From Iodidimonas muriae (GTDB lineage Bacteria; Pseudomonadota; Alphaproteobacteria; Sphingomonadales; Rhodothalassiaceae), in NCBI RefSeq assembly GCF_014647255.1, contig NZ_BMOV01000007.1, forward strand, positions 112,237 to 176,236: a stretch of DNA of 64,000 bases, given 5' to 3'. A program made the position numbers and the translations under genes. Shown here in pieces: positions 8,705 through 18,381 of the stretch (positions within the stretch are counted from its first letter, which is position 1; every line of letters begins with the position of its first letter). The notes beneath the pieces were generated by a model. The model worked only from the letters and a program-made list of their open reading frames with translations. It had not been told where the DNA came from and made no database searches.

Positions 8705-9019
8705 ATGTCTCATGATATCAATCTGAAAACATTTCTGTCTTTCGACCGGATGATCGCGCCAACGGTTATCAAGGTGGTTTACTGGATCGGGCTGGCGTTC
8801 ATCAGCCTTGGCTCCCTGATCACCTTCTTTACCAGCTTTGTGGTCATGGGCCACAATGTGGGTGCCGGCTTTGGACAAATGCTGTTAAGCGTTATCGGCT
8901 TTGTTCTTGGGGTGCTTTTTTGGCGCATTATCATGGAAATCTATATTGTATTTTTCAGCATCCATGATCGGCTGTCGGAAATCCGCGACCGCTTGCCACC
9001 GCCTGTGGATCAGCCATAA
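8705..9019 (+). CDS. DUF4282 family membrane protein
   Basis: A 104-residue protein with two membrane helices (about 25-47 and 55-80) separated by a short Gly-rich loop and followed by a charged C-terminus with HDRLSEIRDRL. The layout, a short F-D-R-containing N-terminus (FLSFDRMIAP) followed by a helical hairpin, matches DUF4282, a family without an assigned role. AAAGGGG precedes the ATG. It converges on meaB with nine bases between stops. Confidence 0.75.
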   Translation: MSHDINLKTFLSFDRMIAPTVIKVVYWIGLAFISLGSLITFFTSFVVMGHNVGAGFGQMLLSVIGFVLGVLFWRIIMEIYIVFFSIHDRLSEIRDRLPPPVDQP

Positions 9020-9028
9020 GGCCAGCCC

Positions 9029-9991
9029 CTAATCCGGGGAAGAAGGCGTTTCACGGCTTTGAAACTGCACCGAAATCCGCAATTGATAAAGACTTTGGAA
9101 CGGCGTTTCGCCGTCCAGCTGCCTGAGCGACTTTTCCGAAAGAGCAGCCAGACCATCGCGCCCAATATGCAAAAGCAAATTGGTATGGCCCCAGCTTCTC
9201 ATTTGATCGCGGCGTTTAAGATCCCGCCGTCCTTGCGTCTTTAGCCAATGTTCATGGGCATCAAGCGCGGCGATCAAGGGGCCGATACCCAGACCCGGAT
9301 CAAGAGTCGAGACTTGCAACACCTTTGCATCCCAATCGCCGGGATGCAGCCGCAAAGACAAAGCCCCTTCCAGATCCGCCACCGCCTTGGCCGCCATGTC
9401 CCCCAGATCCGCCTTGGTAACCACGAACATATCTGGCACCTCCATAATGCCGGATTTCATGAATTGCAGGCTATCCCCCGAACCGGGCTGAACGCAAAAC
9501 ACCACGCTATCCGCCACGCCGGATATATCGGTTTCCGATTGCCCGACCCCCACCGTTTCCACCAGCACCCGATCAAACAAGGCGCGCATCAGGATAATGG
9601 CGGGAAACGCACTTTCCGATAATCCGCCCAACTGCCCGCCAGCAGCCATGGACCGGATGAAAAGATTTTGATCTTCGGGATTTGCGGCCATGCGCATCCG
9701 GTCGCCCAACAGCGATCCGCCACCAATTTTCGACGATGGATCAACCGCGACAACCCCCACGCTTTCGCCCATAGAGCGCCAATGGCGCACAAGGGCTGCG
9801 GCCAAGGTGGATTTTCCAACGCCGGGCGGGCCGGTCAGCCCGATGACATGGCCCTTCGGCGCATGATAGGCCGCATCCAGAAGCGATAAGGTAGCACGGG
9901 CATCCGGGGCGCTTTCCAGATCGGAAAGCGCCTGCGCCAAGGCCACTTTACCTCCCCGGCGCACGGCATCAAGAGACGCCGCCCCGGCCAT
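9029..9991 (-). CDS. meaB: MeaB/ArgK-type G3E-like GTPase (methylmalonyl-CoA mutase chaperone family)
   Basis: The 320-residue protein shows the Walker A motif GLTGPPGVGKST (about 51-62), VVAVDPSS, the DRMRM helix, the switch/Walker region VETVGVGQSE and the guanine-specificity motif VTKADLGD. This is the MeaB/ArgK family, which guards adenosylcobalamin loading and activity of methylmalonyl-CoA mutase or a relative. No mutase gene is in this window, so the client protein is unknown. The ATG lies three bases after the ppdK stop, indicating translational coupling or at least an operon with ppdK. Confidence 0.88.
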   Translation of the reverse strand: MAGAASLDAVRRGGKVALAQALSDLESAPDARATLSLLDAAYHAPKGHVIGLTGPPGVGKSTLAAALVRHWRSMGESVGVVAVDPSSKIGGGSLLGDRMRMAANPEDQNLFIRSMAAGGQLGGLSESAFPAIILMRALFDRVLVETVGVGQSETDISGVADSVVFCVQPGSGDSLQFMKSGIMEVPDMFVVTKADLGDMAAKAVADLEGALSLRLHPGDWDAKVLQVSTLDPGLGIGPLIAALDAHEHWLKTQGRRDLKRRDQMRSWGHTNLLLHIGRDGLAALSEKSLRQLDGETPFQSLYQLRISVQFQSRETPSSPD

Positions 9992-9994
9992 GGA

Positions 9995-12661
9995 TCAGCG
10001 CCCTGCCTTCAAGGCCGCCTGCGCTGCCGCCAAACGGGCGATGGGCACGCGGAACGGCGAACAGGATACATAATCCAGCCCTGCACTTTGGCAAAAAGTG
10101 ATGGAATCGGGATCGCCACCATGCTCACCGCAAATACCCAATTTCAGGTCCGGCGTGGTTTCGCGCCCGCGCTCGGCCCCGATCCGCACCAATTCGCCAA
10201 CGCCTTTTTGGTCGATGGATACAAACGGATCGCGGGTGATGATCCCGTGCTCCACATAAAGCGGCAGGAATCCGCCCGCATCATCGCGGCTGATACCAAA
10301 GGTGGTCTGGGTCAGATCATTGGTGCCAAAGCTGAAGAAATCTGCCTTGCGGGCAATTTCATTGGCGGTCAGGGCCGCACGCGGCAATTCGATCATGCTT
10401 CCCACCAAATATGTGAGACGCTGGCCTTTTTCTTCAAACACGGTTTCCGCAACGGCTTCGATCCGCTCGCGCAGAAAAGCCAGTTCGGATTCCGTGGCCA
10501 CCAGCGGCACCATGATTTCCGGTGTAATGGTGGCCCCGAATTCCTCGCCCACGGCCAGTGCCGCCTCGAAAATCGCCCGCGCCTGCATTTCATAGATTTC
10601 CGGATAGGCAATGCCCAAACGGCAACCGCGATGGCCCAGCATCGGATTGGCTTCCGTCAGATCCAGCGCTCGGCGGCGCAAATGCTCCGCATTCACATGC
10701 ATGGCCATGGCCACTTCGGAAAATTCTTTTTCCTCTCGCGGCAAGAATTCATGCAAGGGCGGGTCCAGCAAGCGGATGGTGACCGGCAGGCCGCGCATGA
10801 TGCGGAAAATCTCGCTGAAATCCTGTCGTTGATAAGGCAGCAATTTATCCAATGCCCGGCGGCGACCCTCTTCATCCTCGGCCAGAATCATCTGGCGCAC
10901 GGCAATGATGCGGTCCCCCTCAAAGAACATATGCTCGGTCCGGCACAGGCCAATGCCTTCCGCACCGAAATTACGCGCCGTTTCCGTATCATGGGGAGTG
11001 TCCGCATTGGTGCGCACCGCCATGGTGCGATAACGGTCGGCCCATTCCATCAGAGACGCGAAATCGCCGGTCAGCTCCGCTTTCAAGGTGGGCACATGCC
11101 CGGCCATCACCTCGCCTGTACCACCATCGATGGTAATGGTATCGCCGCGATAAATGGTGCGGCCACCCACGGTCATTTCACCGGCTTTCACATCGATCCG
11201 CAAAGAACCGGCACCCGAAACGCAGGCACGCCCCATACCACGCGCCACCACGGCCGCATGGCTGGTCATCCCCCCGCGTGAGGTCAGGATACCGCGCGCG
11301 GCGTGCATGCCATGAATATCTTCCGGGCTGGTTTCCACACGCACCAAAATCACCGCCTCGCCTTCTTTGGCGCGGGCTTCCGCTTCATCGGCGGTGAAAG
11401 CCACCGTGCCCGATGCCGCCCCCGGGGACGCCGGCAAACCAATGGCAATCACATCGCGCTGGGCACTGGGATCCAGGGTGGGATGCAGCAATTGATCCAG
11501 AGCCGCCGGATCAACGCGCATCACCGCTTCTTCTTCGGTAATCAGCCCTTCCGCCACCATATCCACGGCGATTTTCAAAGCGGCATTGGCCGTGCGTTTG
11601 CCCGACCGGGTTTGCAGCATCCACAATTTGCCGTTCTGGACGGTAAATTCGATATCCTGCATATCCCGATAATGGGTTTCCAGCGTTTGGAACACGCCCT
11701 TCAATTGCGCAAACACCTCTGGCATGGCTTCTTCCATAGAGGGTTTGGCGCTATTGCCATTTTCGCGGGCTTCACGGGTCAGATATTGCGGGGTACGAAT
11801 ACCCGCCACCACATCCTCGCCCTGCGCATTGATCAGGAATTCGCCGTATATCATCCGCTCGCCGGTGGAAGGATTACGGGTAAAAGCAACCCCCGTGGCC
11901 GATGTTTCGCCCATATTGCCAAACACCATGGCCTGTACATTCACCGCGGTGCCCCAATCTTCGGGGATATTGTGCAAACGGCGATATACTTTGGCGCGGT
12001 CGATCTTCCACGACCCGAAAACGGCGGAAATTGCCCCCCAAAGCTGCTCTTGCGGGTCTTGCGGGAAGGGCCTGCCCAGATGGGTTTTCACTTCCTGTTT
12101 GTAAATCTCTACCAGATCGCGCCAATCATTCGCATCCAGATCGGTATCCAGATCCACGCCTTTATCGAGTTTCAGATTTTCAAGGGCTTCTTCGAACAGG
12201 TGATGCGCCACCCCTAGCACCACATCGCCATACATCTGGATGAAGCGGCGATAGCTATCCCACGCAAAGCGCGGATCGCCAGAGCGTTTGGCCAAGCCCT
12301 CCACCGTTTTATCATTAAGGCCCAGATTGAGCACCGTATCCATCATGCCGGGCATGGACACCCGGGCACCGGACCGGACCGATACCAGCAAAGGATTTTC
12401 CGCATCGCCAAAGCGCGCGCCAACGCTGTTTTCAATCCGGGAAAGGGCCTTGGAGATCTGTTCGTCAAGCGTATCGGGATAGCGCCCGCCATGGTCATAA
12501 TACCAACCACACATCTCGGTGGTGATGGTAAATCCCGGCGGTACCGGCAACCCTATGGATGACATTTCGGCCAGATTGGCCCCCTTGCCCCCCAGAAGAT
12601 TTTTCATATCGCGCGTGCCTTCAGCCGCGCCATCCCCGAATGAATAAACCCATTGTGTCAT
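9995..12661 (-). CDS. ppdK: Pyruvate, phosphate dikinase
   Basis: The 888-residue protein begins MTQWVYSFGDGAAEG, the usual PPDK start. It contains the ATP-grasp nucleotide domain with GGKGANLAEM (about 24-33), the phospho-His domain with GGMTSHAAVVARGMGRACV (catalytic His468, with Thr466 as the regulatory phospho-site), and the C-terminal PEP/pyruvate barrel ending with GLDYVSCSPFRVP. It interconverts pyruvate, ATP and phosphate with PEP, AMP and pyrophosphate, serving gluconeogenesis or pyrophosphate-linked glycolysis. The frame opens 14 codons further upstream, but the start at 12661 fits the family. The gene is followed at once by meaB. Confidence 0.96.
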   Translation of the reverse strand: MTQWVYSFGDGAAEGTRDMKNLLGGKGANLAEMSSIGLPVPPGFTITTEMCGWYYDHGGRYPDTLDEQISKALSRIENSVGARFGDAENPLLVSVRSGARVSMPGMMDTVLNLGLNDKTVEGLAKRSGDPRFAWDSYRRFIQMYGDVVLGVAHHLFEEALENLKLDKGVDLDTDLDANDWRDLVEIYKQEVKTHLGRPFPQDPQEQLWGAISAVFGSWKIDRAKVYRRLHNIPEDWGTAVNVQAMVFGNMGETSATGVAFTRNPSTGERMIYGEFLINAQGEDVVAGIRTPQYLTREARENGNSAKPSMEEAMPEVFAQLKGVFQTLETHYRDMQDIEFTVQNGKLWMLQTRSGKRTANAALKIAVDMVAEGLITEEEAVMRVDPAALDQLLHPTLDPSAQRDVIAIGLPASPGAASGTVAFTADEAEARAKEGEAVILVRVETSPEDIHGMHAARGILTSRGGMTSHAAVVARGMGRACVSGAGSLRIDVKAGEMTVGGRTIYRGDTITIDGGTGEVMAGHVPTLKAELTGDFASLMEWADRYRTMAVRTNADTPHDTETARNFGAEGIGLCRTEHMFFEGDRIIAVRQMILAEDEEGRRRALDKLLPYQRQDFSEIFRIMRGLPVTIRLLDPPLHEFLPREEKEFSEVAMAMHVNAEHLRRRALDLTEANPMLGHRGCRLGIAYPEIYEMQARAIFEAALAVGEEFGATITPEIMVPLVATESELAFLRERIEAVAETVFEEKGQRLTYLVGSMIELPRAALTANEIARKADFFSFGTNDLTQTTFGISRDDAGGFLPLYVEHGIITRDPFVSIDQKGVGELVRIGAERGRETTPDLKLGICGEHGGDPDSITFCQSAGLDYVSCSPFRVPIARLAAAQAALKAGR

Positions 12662-12809
12662 GGCAATCGCGTTCCCGTTCTGCACCGAAACTCCACCCTG
12701 CATTTGTCACAGGGCTGTGACTTCCATAGCGCGTTCAAGGCGCTCTGTCCCCACCTTCGACAAAGAAAATTGCCGCAATGCAGAAATTGTCGGGAAAAAA
12801 CGCGATTTC

Positions 12810-13685
12810 CTAGCCAAATCGACCGGTGACATAGGCCCGGGTCTGTTCTTTTTGTGGCTTCACAAAAATACGGCTGGCCAGATCGAATTCCACCATTTCG
12901 CCCAGATGCATATAGCCCACATGATCGGAAATCCGGGCTGCCTGCTGCATATTATGGGTAACGATCAAAATGGTGATAGTATCCGCCAGCTTTTCGATCA
13001 GATCTTCCACCTTGGCGGTGGCGATGGGATCAAGCGCCGATGTGGGCTCATCCAAAAGCAACAATTCAGGCTCAGGGGCCAGGGCGCGGGCAATGCACAA
13101 ACGCTGTTGCTGACCACCCGAAAGACCATAGGCGCTTTCCCCCAAGCGGTCTTTCACTTCTGTCCACAAGGCCGCACCGGTAAGAGCAGCTTCCACCTTG
13201 TCATCCAGCACAGACCGCTTGTTGATGCCGCGAATACGCAAGCCGGCAGCAACATTTTCGTAAATGGATTTGGGGAAAGGATTGGGCTTTTGGAACACCA
13301 TCCCCACCCGCAGGCGAATCAGCATGGGATCGGTTTTCGGGCCAACGATATTATCGCCTTCCGGATACAGATTGATGGCCCCGTCATAGCGGTTGTTGCG
13401 ATACAGGTCGTGCATTCGGTTAAAGCAGCGCAAGAGCGTGCTTTTACCACAGCCCGAAGCCCCAATCAGAGCGGTGACCTTTTTGTCATGCACCGGCAGA
13501 TTGATGCCTTTCAACGCCTGAAAATCGCCGTACCAGAAATTCAGATTCTGCACATCGGCGCGCAAGGCGTTTCCTGTTTCGGCCTGCGCATCACCACGGC
13601 CTTCCACAAGCTGGCTCAGATTCAAATCGTTCATGCTGCCTCTCTGGCTCTCGGAAGTTGTGGGGCTCTTGGGATCTACGGTCAT
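12810..13685 (-). CDS. pstB: Phosphate ABC transporter ATPase PstB
   Basis: An ABC ATPase of about 291 residues, with Walker [10 protein letters not shown], the Q-loop, the signature [15 protein letters not shown] and Walker [13 protein letters not shown]. The region [15 protein letters not shown] before Walker A and the phosphate-type loop with [11 protein letters not shown] are typical of PstB. It powers inorganic phosphate import through PstA and PstC. The ATG at 13685 overlaps the pstA stop by one base (TGATG); a GTG one codon earlier is also possible. A true start about 18 codons downstream (MNDLNLSQ) cannot be excluded. Confidence 0.95.
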   Translation of the reverse strand: MTVDPKSPTTSESQRGSMNDLNLSQLVEGRGDAQAETGNALRADVQNLNFWYGDFQALKGINLPVHDKKVTALIGASGCGKSTLLRCFNRMHDLYRNNRYDGAINLYPEGDNIVGPKTDPMLIRLRVGMVFQKPNPFPKSIYENVAAGLRIRGINKRSVLDDKVEAALTGAALWTEVKDRLGESAYGLSGGQQQRLCIARALAPEPELLLLDEPTSALDPIATAKVEDLIEKLADTITILIVTHNMQQAARISDHVGYMHLGEMVEFDLASRIFVKPQKEQTRAYVTGRFG

Positions 13686-14587
13686 CACAGCACCTTACGC
13701 AAGCGATAGCGGATATAAATGGCTACGGAATTCATCAATAACGTCATGCTTAGCAGCACAAGACCCGCCGCCGCCGCATTCACATGGAACGATGCCTGAG
13801 GCCGGGAAATCCAGTTGAACATCTGAATGGGCAACAAGGAGAACGGGCTTTCCAGCCAATCGAAATTGATGAACGGGATCGTGTCTTGCACCGGCGAAGG
13901 GGGCAAGAAAGCGATGAAGGTCAAGGCCCCGATCGTGATCACCGGCGCGGTTTCCCCGATGGCGCGAGACAGGCCCACAATGGCCCCCGTGAGGATGGCC
14001 GGACGGGCGCTTGGCAAAATATGGCGCGACACCGTTTGCCACTGATCCGCACCCAAAGCATAAGAGCCTTCCCGCATGGACTGGGGCAAGCTGCGAATCC
14101 CTTCACGGGTGGCCACGATCACAATGGGCAGAATAAGCAAGGCCAAAACCATGCCTGCCACCAGAACGGTTTGCCCCATATTCAGGCCATAAACAAACAG
14201 TCCCAGCGCCAAAAGCCCATAGATGATCGAGGGCACACCGGCCAAATTGGTGACATTGATTTCGATAACATCCGTCACCCAGTTTTTGGGAGCATATTCT
14301 TCCAGATACACACCGGCGGCCACACCGAGGGGAATGGCCAGAGCGGCGGTCACGATCATCACCAAACTGGTACCCACCCAGGACGATAAAATACCGGCCC
14401 GGGCTGCTCTGCGGGATGGAAAATTCGTAAGAAAATCCCAGCTAAGGCGGGGGATCCCCTGAGATGCCAGATCAAAAATCAGTGCCAACAGCGTCAGCAT
14501 GGCAATCAGCAGCAGAACCAGACCAGCGGCCACAAAGGTCGCATCCGTCCGTTTGTTGCCCTGTACAATCTGCGAATAGCTTTTCAT
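13685..14587 (-). CDS. pstA: Phosphate ABC transporter permease PstA
   Basis: A 300-residue inner-membrane permease with about six hydrophobic segments and the conserved EAA-like cytoplasmic loop around [23 protein letters not shown]. The sequence [13 protein letters not shown] after the second span is typical of PstA. Together with PstC it forms the membrane channel of the phosphate transporter. Of two adjacent ATG codons, the second (14587) has AGAGGA at the better spacing. The stop overlaps the pstB start, and pstC lies about 40 bases upstream, as in a standard pstSCAB operon. Confidence 0.94.
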   Translation of the reverse strand: MKSYSQIVQGNKRTDATFVAAGLVLLLIAMLTLLALIFDLASQGIPRLSWDFLTNFPSRRAARAGILSSWVGTSLVMIVTAALAIPLGVAAGVYLEEYAPKNWVTDVIEINVTNLAGVPSIIYGLLALGLFVYGLNMGQTVLVAGMVLALLILPIVIVATREGIRSLPQSMREGSYALGADQWQTVSRHILPSARPAILTGAIVGLSRAIGETAPVITIGALTFIAFLPPSPVQDTIPFINFDWLESPFSLLPIQMFNWISRPQASFHVNAAAAGLVLLSMTLLMNSVAIYIRYRLRKVL

Positions 14588-14628
14588 GGCCATTATCCTC
14601 TGGCGATCTCTTGGTGAACCCGCATGGA

Positions 14629-15579
14629 TCAGTAAACCTCACGGAAGCGGCGACGAAGCCAGAAACCGGCGATATTGAACAGCAAGGTGATCAGGAACAA
14701 GGTCAGCCCAACGGCAAAAATGGTTTGATACCCGATGGAGCCATGGGGCAAATCCCCCAAGCTGACCTGCACGATATAAGCGGTCATGGTGGCGGCCCCT
14801 TCGGTGGGATCAAGGGTGAAATTCGGGTTCTGTCCGGCTGCAATGGCAACCACCATGGTTTCCCCCACGGCCCGCGACATGCCCAGAATATAAGCCGCCG
14901 TAATCCCGGAAAGTGCTCCGGGGATTACCACCCGAACGGCCGTATGAAAACGGGAAAAGCCCAAGGCATAAGCCCCTTCCCGCAAGGTATCGGGCACCGC
15001 ACGCATGGCATCTTCGCTCACCGATACCACATAGGGCAGGATCATCACCCCCATCACCAGCCCCGGCGCCAGCATATTGAAGCCGTTCAGTCCCGGCATG
15101 AATGTTTGCAGCATGGGGGTTACGAACAACAGCGCGAAATACCCGTAAATCACCGTGGGAACACCGCCCAAAAGCTCCAGAACAGGCTTCAGCCCTTCAC
15201 GCAATTTCGGGGGGGCATATTCACTCAGATATACCGCCAGAACGGTTCCCGCAGGCACCGCCACCAACAATGCGATGCCAGAAACAATCAGGGTCGCCGA
15301 CAGCAAGGGCAAAATACCGTAATGGGCATCGGTGAACAAAGGTGTCCATTGGGTATCGGTCAGAAAATCCCAGATGGATACCACTTCAAAAAAGCTCAGG
15401 GATTCAGAGATCAGGATATAAACGATCGCCGCACTTACGAACACCGAAACGCTGGCAGAAAGAAACAGAATGAACCGCGCCAGCAAATCCTTGACGCGTC
15501 GGCGCATCAAAAAGCCGGGGTCGATGCGCACGCCCCCCGCATCCAGCGCTCCATTTGTCGCCACAGTTTGATCAGCCAT
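14629..15579 (-). CDS. pstC: Phosphate ABC transporter permease PstC
   Basis: A permease of about 316 residues with multiple spans, the motif GTVLAVYLSEYAPPKLRE, and the loop REGAYALGFSRFHTAVRVVIPGA that contacts PstB. The sequence SFFEVVSIWDFLTDTQWTPLF near the N-terminus is a PstC hallmark. The frame extends 24 codons further upstream. The ATG at 15579 is preferred because AGGA lies about ten bases upstream and the protein then begins with a short cytoplasmic tail. It sits between pstS and pstA and has no anomalies. Confidence 0.93.
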   Translation of the reverse strand: MADQTVATNGALDAGGVRIDPGFLMRRRVKDLLARFILFLSASVSVFVSAAIVYILISESLSFFEVVSIWDFLTDTQWTPLFTDAHYGILPLLSATLIVSGIALLVAVPAGTVLAVYLSEYAPPKLREGLKPVLELLGGVPTVIYGYFALLFVTPMLQTFMPGLNGFNMLAPGLVMGVMILPYVVSVSEDAMRAVPDTLREGAYALGFSRFHTAVRVVIPGALSGITAAYILGMSRAVGETMVVAIAAGQNPNFTLDPTEGAATMTAYIVQVSLGDLPHGSIGYQTIFAVGLTLFLITLLFNIAGFWLRRRFREVY

Positions 15580-15666
15580 TGAAAAGATCCTGCCCCCATT
15601 CATACCAAACAGATAAAGGGCGAGGCAGCGTACCTCGACCCTTTTCGTCACTCTTTGCCGACTGTC

Positions 15667-16665
15667 TTAACGAGATCGTTCGCTTCGAAGCAAGTCTTCG
15701 ATGGAAATACCGATTTGCGATCCATTCTCGAAAACCGTTCCGGTAACACGATCATCAAAGGCTTTCCGCGCCAGATCATAGGCTTCGGCGGGCAACGGAA
15801 CATAGCCGACTTCAGACACAAGTTCGGGAGCCAGTTCAGGGTCGAGGAAATAATCCACGAACTTTTGTACCACTTCGCGGTTATCCGCCGCCGTCTTGCT
15901 TACATAAACAAAAAGCGGGCGAGACAACGGCTGATAGGTGGCGTTTTTCGCTGTTTCAATGGATGGCAGAACCGGATCGGCATCTTTATATTTGATGGGA
16001 ACCGGCTTCAGCTTGTCGGTATTCTCGCTCAGATAAGCGAAACCGAAAAAGCCCAAACCGCCAAGCGTATTGGCAACGCCCATCACCAGAACATTGTCAT
16101 CCTCGCTGGCGGTATAATCGCCCCGGCTTGCATGTTCTTTGCCGACAATGGCCTGCGTAAAATAATCATAGGTGCCCGAATCGGCCCCGGCGCCGAACAG
16201 ATCCAAAGATTTATCGGGGAAGCCTTCGCGGATCTGCGACCAATTATTGATTTTCCGCTGTGCGTCGGGCTCCCACATCTTTTTCAGCTCATCCACCGTC
16301 AGATAATCCACCCAATCGTTTTTGGGATTGATCACCACGGCAAGGGCGTCCAGCGCCACTGGAAGTTCCATGAATTCGATACCGTTTTCGCGGCATTGCT
16401 CGACTTCAGATGGTCGGATAGGGCGTGAGGCATTGGTCACATCCACTTCCCCGCGGCAGAATTTCTTGAAGCCCCCGCCGCTGCCCGAAACCCCTACCGT
16501 CACGCGGTATTTGCCGCGATATTCGATCTGAAATTCTTCGGCCATCGCTTCCGTGATGGGAAAGACCGTGCTTGATCCATCCACTTTCACCAGATTCTGG
16601 GCCGAAGCGCCCCCGGACATCGTGGCAAGAACAGCCGCACCCAAAGCGATTGCACCATATTTCAT
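15667..16665 (-). CDS. pstS: Periplasmic phosphate-binding protein PstS
   Basis: A 332-residue secreted protein. A signal peptide is visible ([23 protein letters not shown]) with AxA-type cleavage. The phosphate-binding motifs follow: [18 protein letters not shown] near the mature N-terminus, [12 protein letters not shown], and [14 protein letters not shown]. It captures phosphate and hands it to PstCA. Of several in-frame start codons, the ATG at 16665 has AAGGA nine bases upstream and begins directly at the signal peptide. A Pho box and TATAAT-like element lie upstream on the same strand, so control by a PhoB-type regulator is expected. Confidence 0.94.
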   Translation of the reverse strand: MKYGAIALGAAVLATMSGGASAQNLVKVDGSSTVFPITEAMAEEFQIEYRGKYRVTVGVSGSGGGFKKFCRGEVDVTNASRPIRPSEVEQCRENGIEFMELPVALDALAVVINPKNDWVDYLTVDELKKMWEPDAQRKINNWSQIREGFPDKSLDLFGAGADSGTYDYFTQAIVGKEHASRGDYTASEDDNVLVMGVANTLGGLGFFGFAYLSENTDKLKPVPIKYKDADPVLPSIETAKNATYQPLSRPLFVYVSKTAADNREVVQKFVDYFLDPELAPELVSEVGYVPLPAEAYDLARKAFDDRVTGTVFENGSQIGISIEDLLRSERSR

Positions 16666-16776
16666 AGCCATAATCCTTATTTGATCAGGAATCGCTGACG
16701 ATCTTCCGCATGTCGCCATCCCTTTCCATGTGGAAGGAACGTTGCCGGTGGCATATGTCATGAACTTTACGATTAT

Positions 16777-16794
16777 ATTTCAGATTTGTGACAG
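16777..16794 (-). promoter_or_regulatory. Putative Pho box upstream of pstS
   Basis: On the minus strand the sequence CTGTCAC-AAAT-CTGAAAT matches the two-repeat PhoB site (CTGTCAT, four bases, CTGTCAT). It has a perfect first half apart from the last base and a second half with two changes. TATAAT overlaps its downstream edge. It lies about 110 bases before the pstS start, and the divergent phoU begins about 125 bases away on the other side. Confidence 0.65.
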
Positions 16795-16918
16795 TGCGAT
16801 TGGACTTCATGCCCCAATAGCGTAAAGATAGACTGATATTCGTGACTTAGCGTGACCATGGCGATGACAGATGCGCTGTCGCTCACCGGATCATTTTATG
16901 AAAGGCTAGGGAAACTCT

Positions 16919-17674
16919 ATGCGGCACACCGTTCAGGCATATGATCAGGAACTCAATCATTTGCAGGCGATTCTCACCCAGATGGGCGGGCTGGCCGAAC
17001 AGGAGCTGGCCAAAGCCATCGAAGCCCTGTCCGCCCGCGACCCGGAGGCTGCGGCCTTGGTGATCGCGATGGATAAAAAGCTGGATGCTTTGGAACTGGA
17101 AGCCGATGACCATGTGATTCAAATGATCGCGCGGCGCAGCCCGGTTGCCGATGATCTGCGCGATATTGTCTCGGCGCTCAAAATTGCCAGCATGCTGGAA
17201 CGGATCGGCGATTTTGCCAAAAACATCGCCAAGCGCGTCACGGTAATTTCGGAAGCCGCGCCGGTAAAGCCTGCCCTGACAATCCCGCGCATGGCGCAAG
17301 AAGCCCAGACCATGGTGCGCGAGGTTTTGGAAGCCTATGTGGAAAGAGACACTGCAAAGGCCGTGAAGGTATGGCGCTCCGATGATCGGGTGGATGCGCT
17401 TTATAACAGCCTGTTCCGCGAACTGCTGACCTATATGATGGAGTCGCCCTCTTCCATTACCCAAAGCACACATCTGCTGTTTATCGCCAAAAATATCGAA
17501 CGCATTGGCGATCAGGCCACCAATATTGCAGAAGTGATTTATTTCGCGGTGGAAGGAAAGGCTTTGGAGGACACCCGCCCCAAAGGCGACATGACCTCTT
17601 TTGCATCTGTGGGGGACAGTGAGAGCCCTTCGGCCGTTGCCGATCCCGAGCACAGCAAAGACAGCCCCCAATAA
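16919..17674 (+). CDS. phoU: Phosphate transport regulator PhoU
   Basis: The 251-residue protein has two PhoU repeats, each a three-helix bundle with the metal-binding E/DxxxD pattern (LERIGDFAKNIAKR in the first, IERIGDQATNIAEV in the second). PhoU restrains the Pst transporter and the PhoR kinase when phosphate is plentiful. The acidic, Ser/Pro-rich tail of about 25 residues is dispensable-looking. It is transcribed divergently from pstSCAB rather than after pstB as in many species, so it could be regulated separately. No phoB or phoR is in the window. The upstream SD is weak (GGGAAACTCT). Confidence 0.92.
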   Translation: MRHTVQAYDQELNHLQAILTQMGGLAEQELAKAIEALSARDPEAAALVIAMDKKLDALELEADDHVIQMIARRSPVADDLRDIVSALKIASMLERIGDFAKNIAKRVTVISEAAPVKPALTIPRMAQEAQTMVREVLEAYVERDTAKAVKVWRSDDRVDALYNSLFRELLTYMMESPSSITQSTHLLFIAKNIERIGDQATNIAEVIYFAVEGKALEDTRPKGDMTSFASVGDSESPSAVADPEHSKDSPQ

Positions 17675-17743
17675 GACCGCCCGAATTTCGGGCTCCTTGC
17701 CCTTTCACGGGCTTTTAAAAATGGCTGTGGTCCATAAACACGA

Positions 17744-17775
17744 AAAAGCGCGCCCCATCATGCAGGCGCGCTTTT
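17744..17775. terminator. Bidirectional Rho-independent terminator between phoU and the cytochrome c gene
   Basis: An 11-base perfect stem (AAAAGCGCGCC / GGCGCGCTTTT) with a ten-base loop has A-rich and T-rich flanks, so it can work for both converging genes. A second small hairpin, GCCCGAA/TTCGGGC at 17679-17693, sits just after the phoU stop. Confidence 0.85.
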
Positions 17776-17789
17776 GCGGTTAAGCCTTC

Positions 17790-18200
17790 TCAATCGTCGT
17801 CTTTATCCGAGGCGCGCTCGATAAAGGCGATCACATTGTCGCGGTCTTCTTCCTTGCGCAAACCGGGGAAAGCCATCTTGTTTCCCGGAATATATTGTCT
17901 GGGATTTTCCAGATAAGCGGACAGGGTGTCTTCCGTCCAGGTGATCCCTGATGAGGTCATGGCATCGGAATAGCGCGTAAAGCCTTCCGCACTGCCTGCC
18001 TTGCGCCCGACCACATCATAAAGCGACGGCCCAACCCGATGCTGCCCTTCATTCACCGTATGACAGGCCTGACAGCGACGAAAAATCTTGGCACCAATAT
18101 CGGCATCCCCATCGGCCAAAGCCGGTCCGGGCAAAGCCCCTAAAAAACCAAGAGACAAAGCAATCGGTGCCAGAGCTGCAGTCCGCTTCCATTCAAACAC
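17790..18200 (-). CDS. Secreted class I c-type cytochrome
   Basis: A 136-residue protein with a signal peptide (MFEWKRTAALAPIALSLG and onward, cleavage near ALADG), the heme motif CQACH (Cys43, Cys46, His47) and the sixth ligand Met109 in NKMAFPGL. This is the fold of mitochondrial-type cytochrome c/c2, a small periplasmic electron carrier between the bc1 complex and an oxidase. The start is a GTG, chosen because AAAGGAG lies ahead at ideal spacing. The longer frame upstream would bury the signal sequence. It is transcribed divergently from the tryptophan dioxygenase gene. Confidence 0.88.
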   Translation of the reverse strand: MFEWKRTAALAPIALSLGFLGALPGPALADGDADIGAKIFRRCQACHTVNEGQHRVGPSLYDVVGRKAGSAEGFTRYSDAMTSSGITWTEDTLSAYLENPRQYIPGNKMAFPGLRKEEDRDNVIAFIERASDKDDD

Positions 18201-18381
18201 AGGTTCTTCTCCTTTGACGTTTCGTTCAGACGCGTTCTGACACACCTTGTCCTTAAGGCGCCATAGAGGCAAGGTCATGGCATGGAAACCGCACGATATT
18301 AAGGCGGTGTATTGTCGCGCGGCCCGCTGGAAAGAGCAATTTTCCAAGCTGAGCCATCAGCGCGAAAAAGGAGCAGATACC

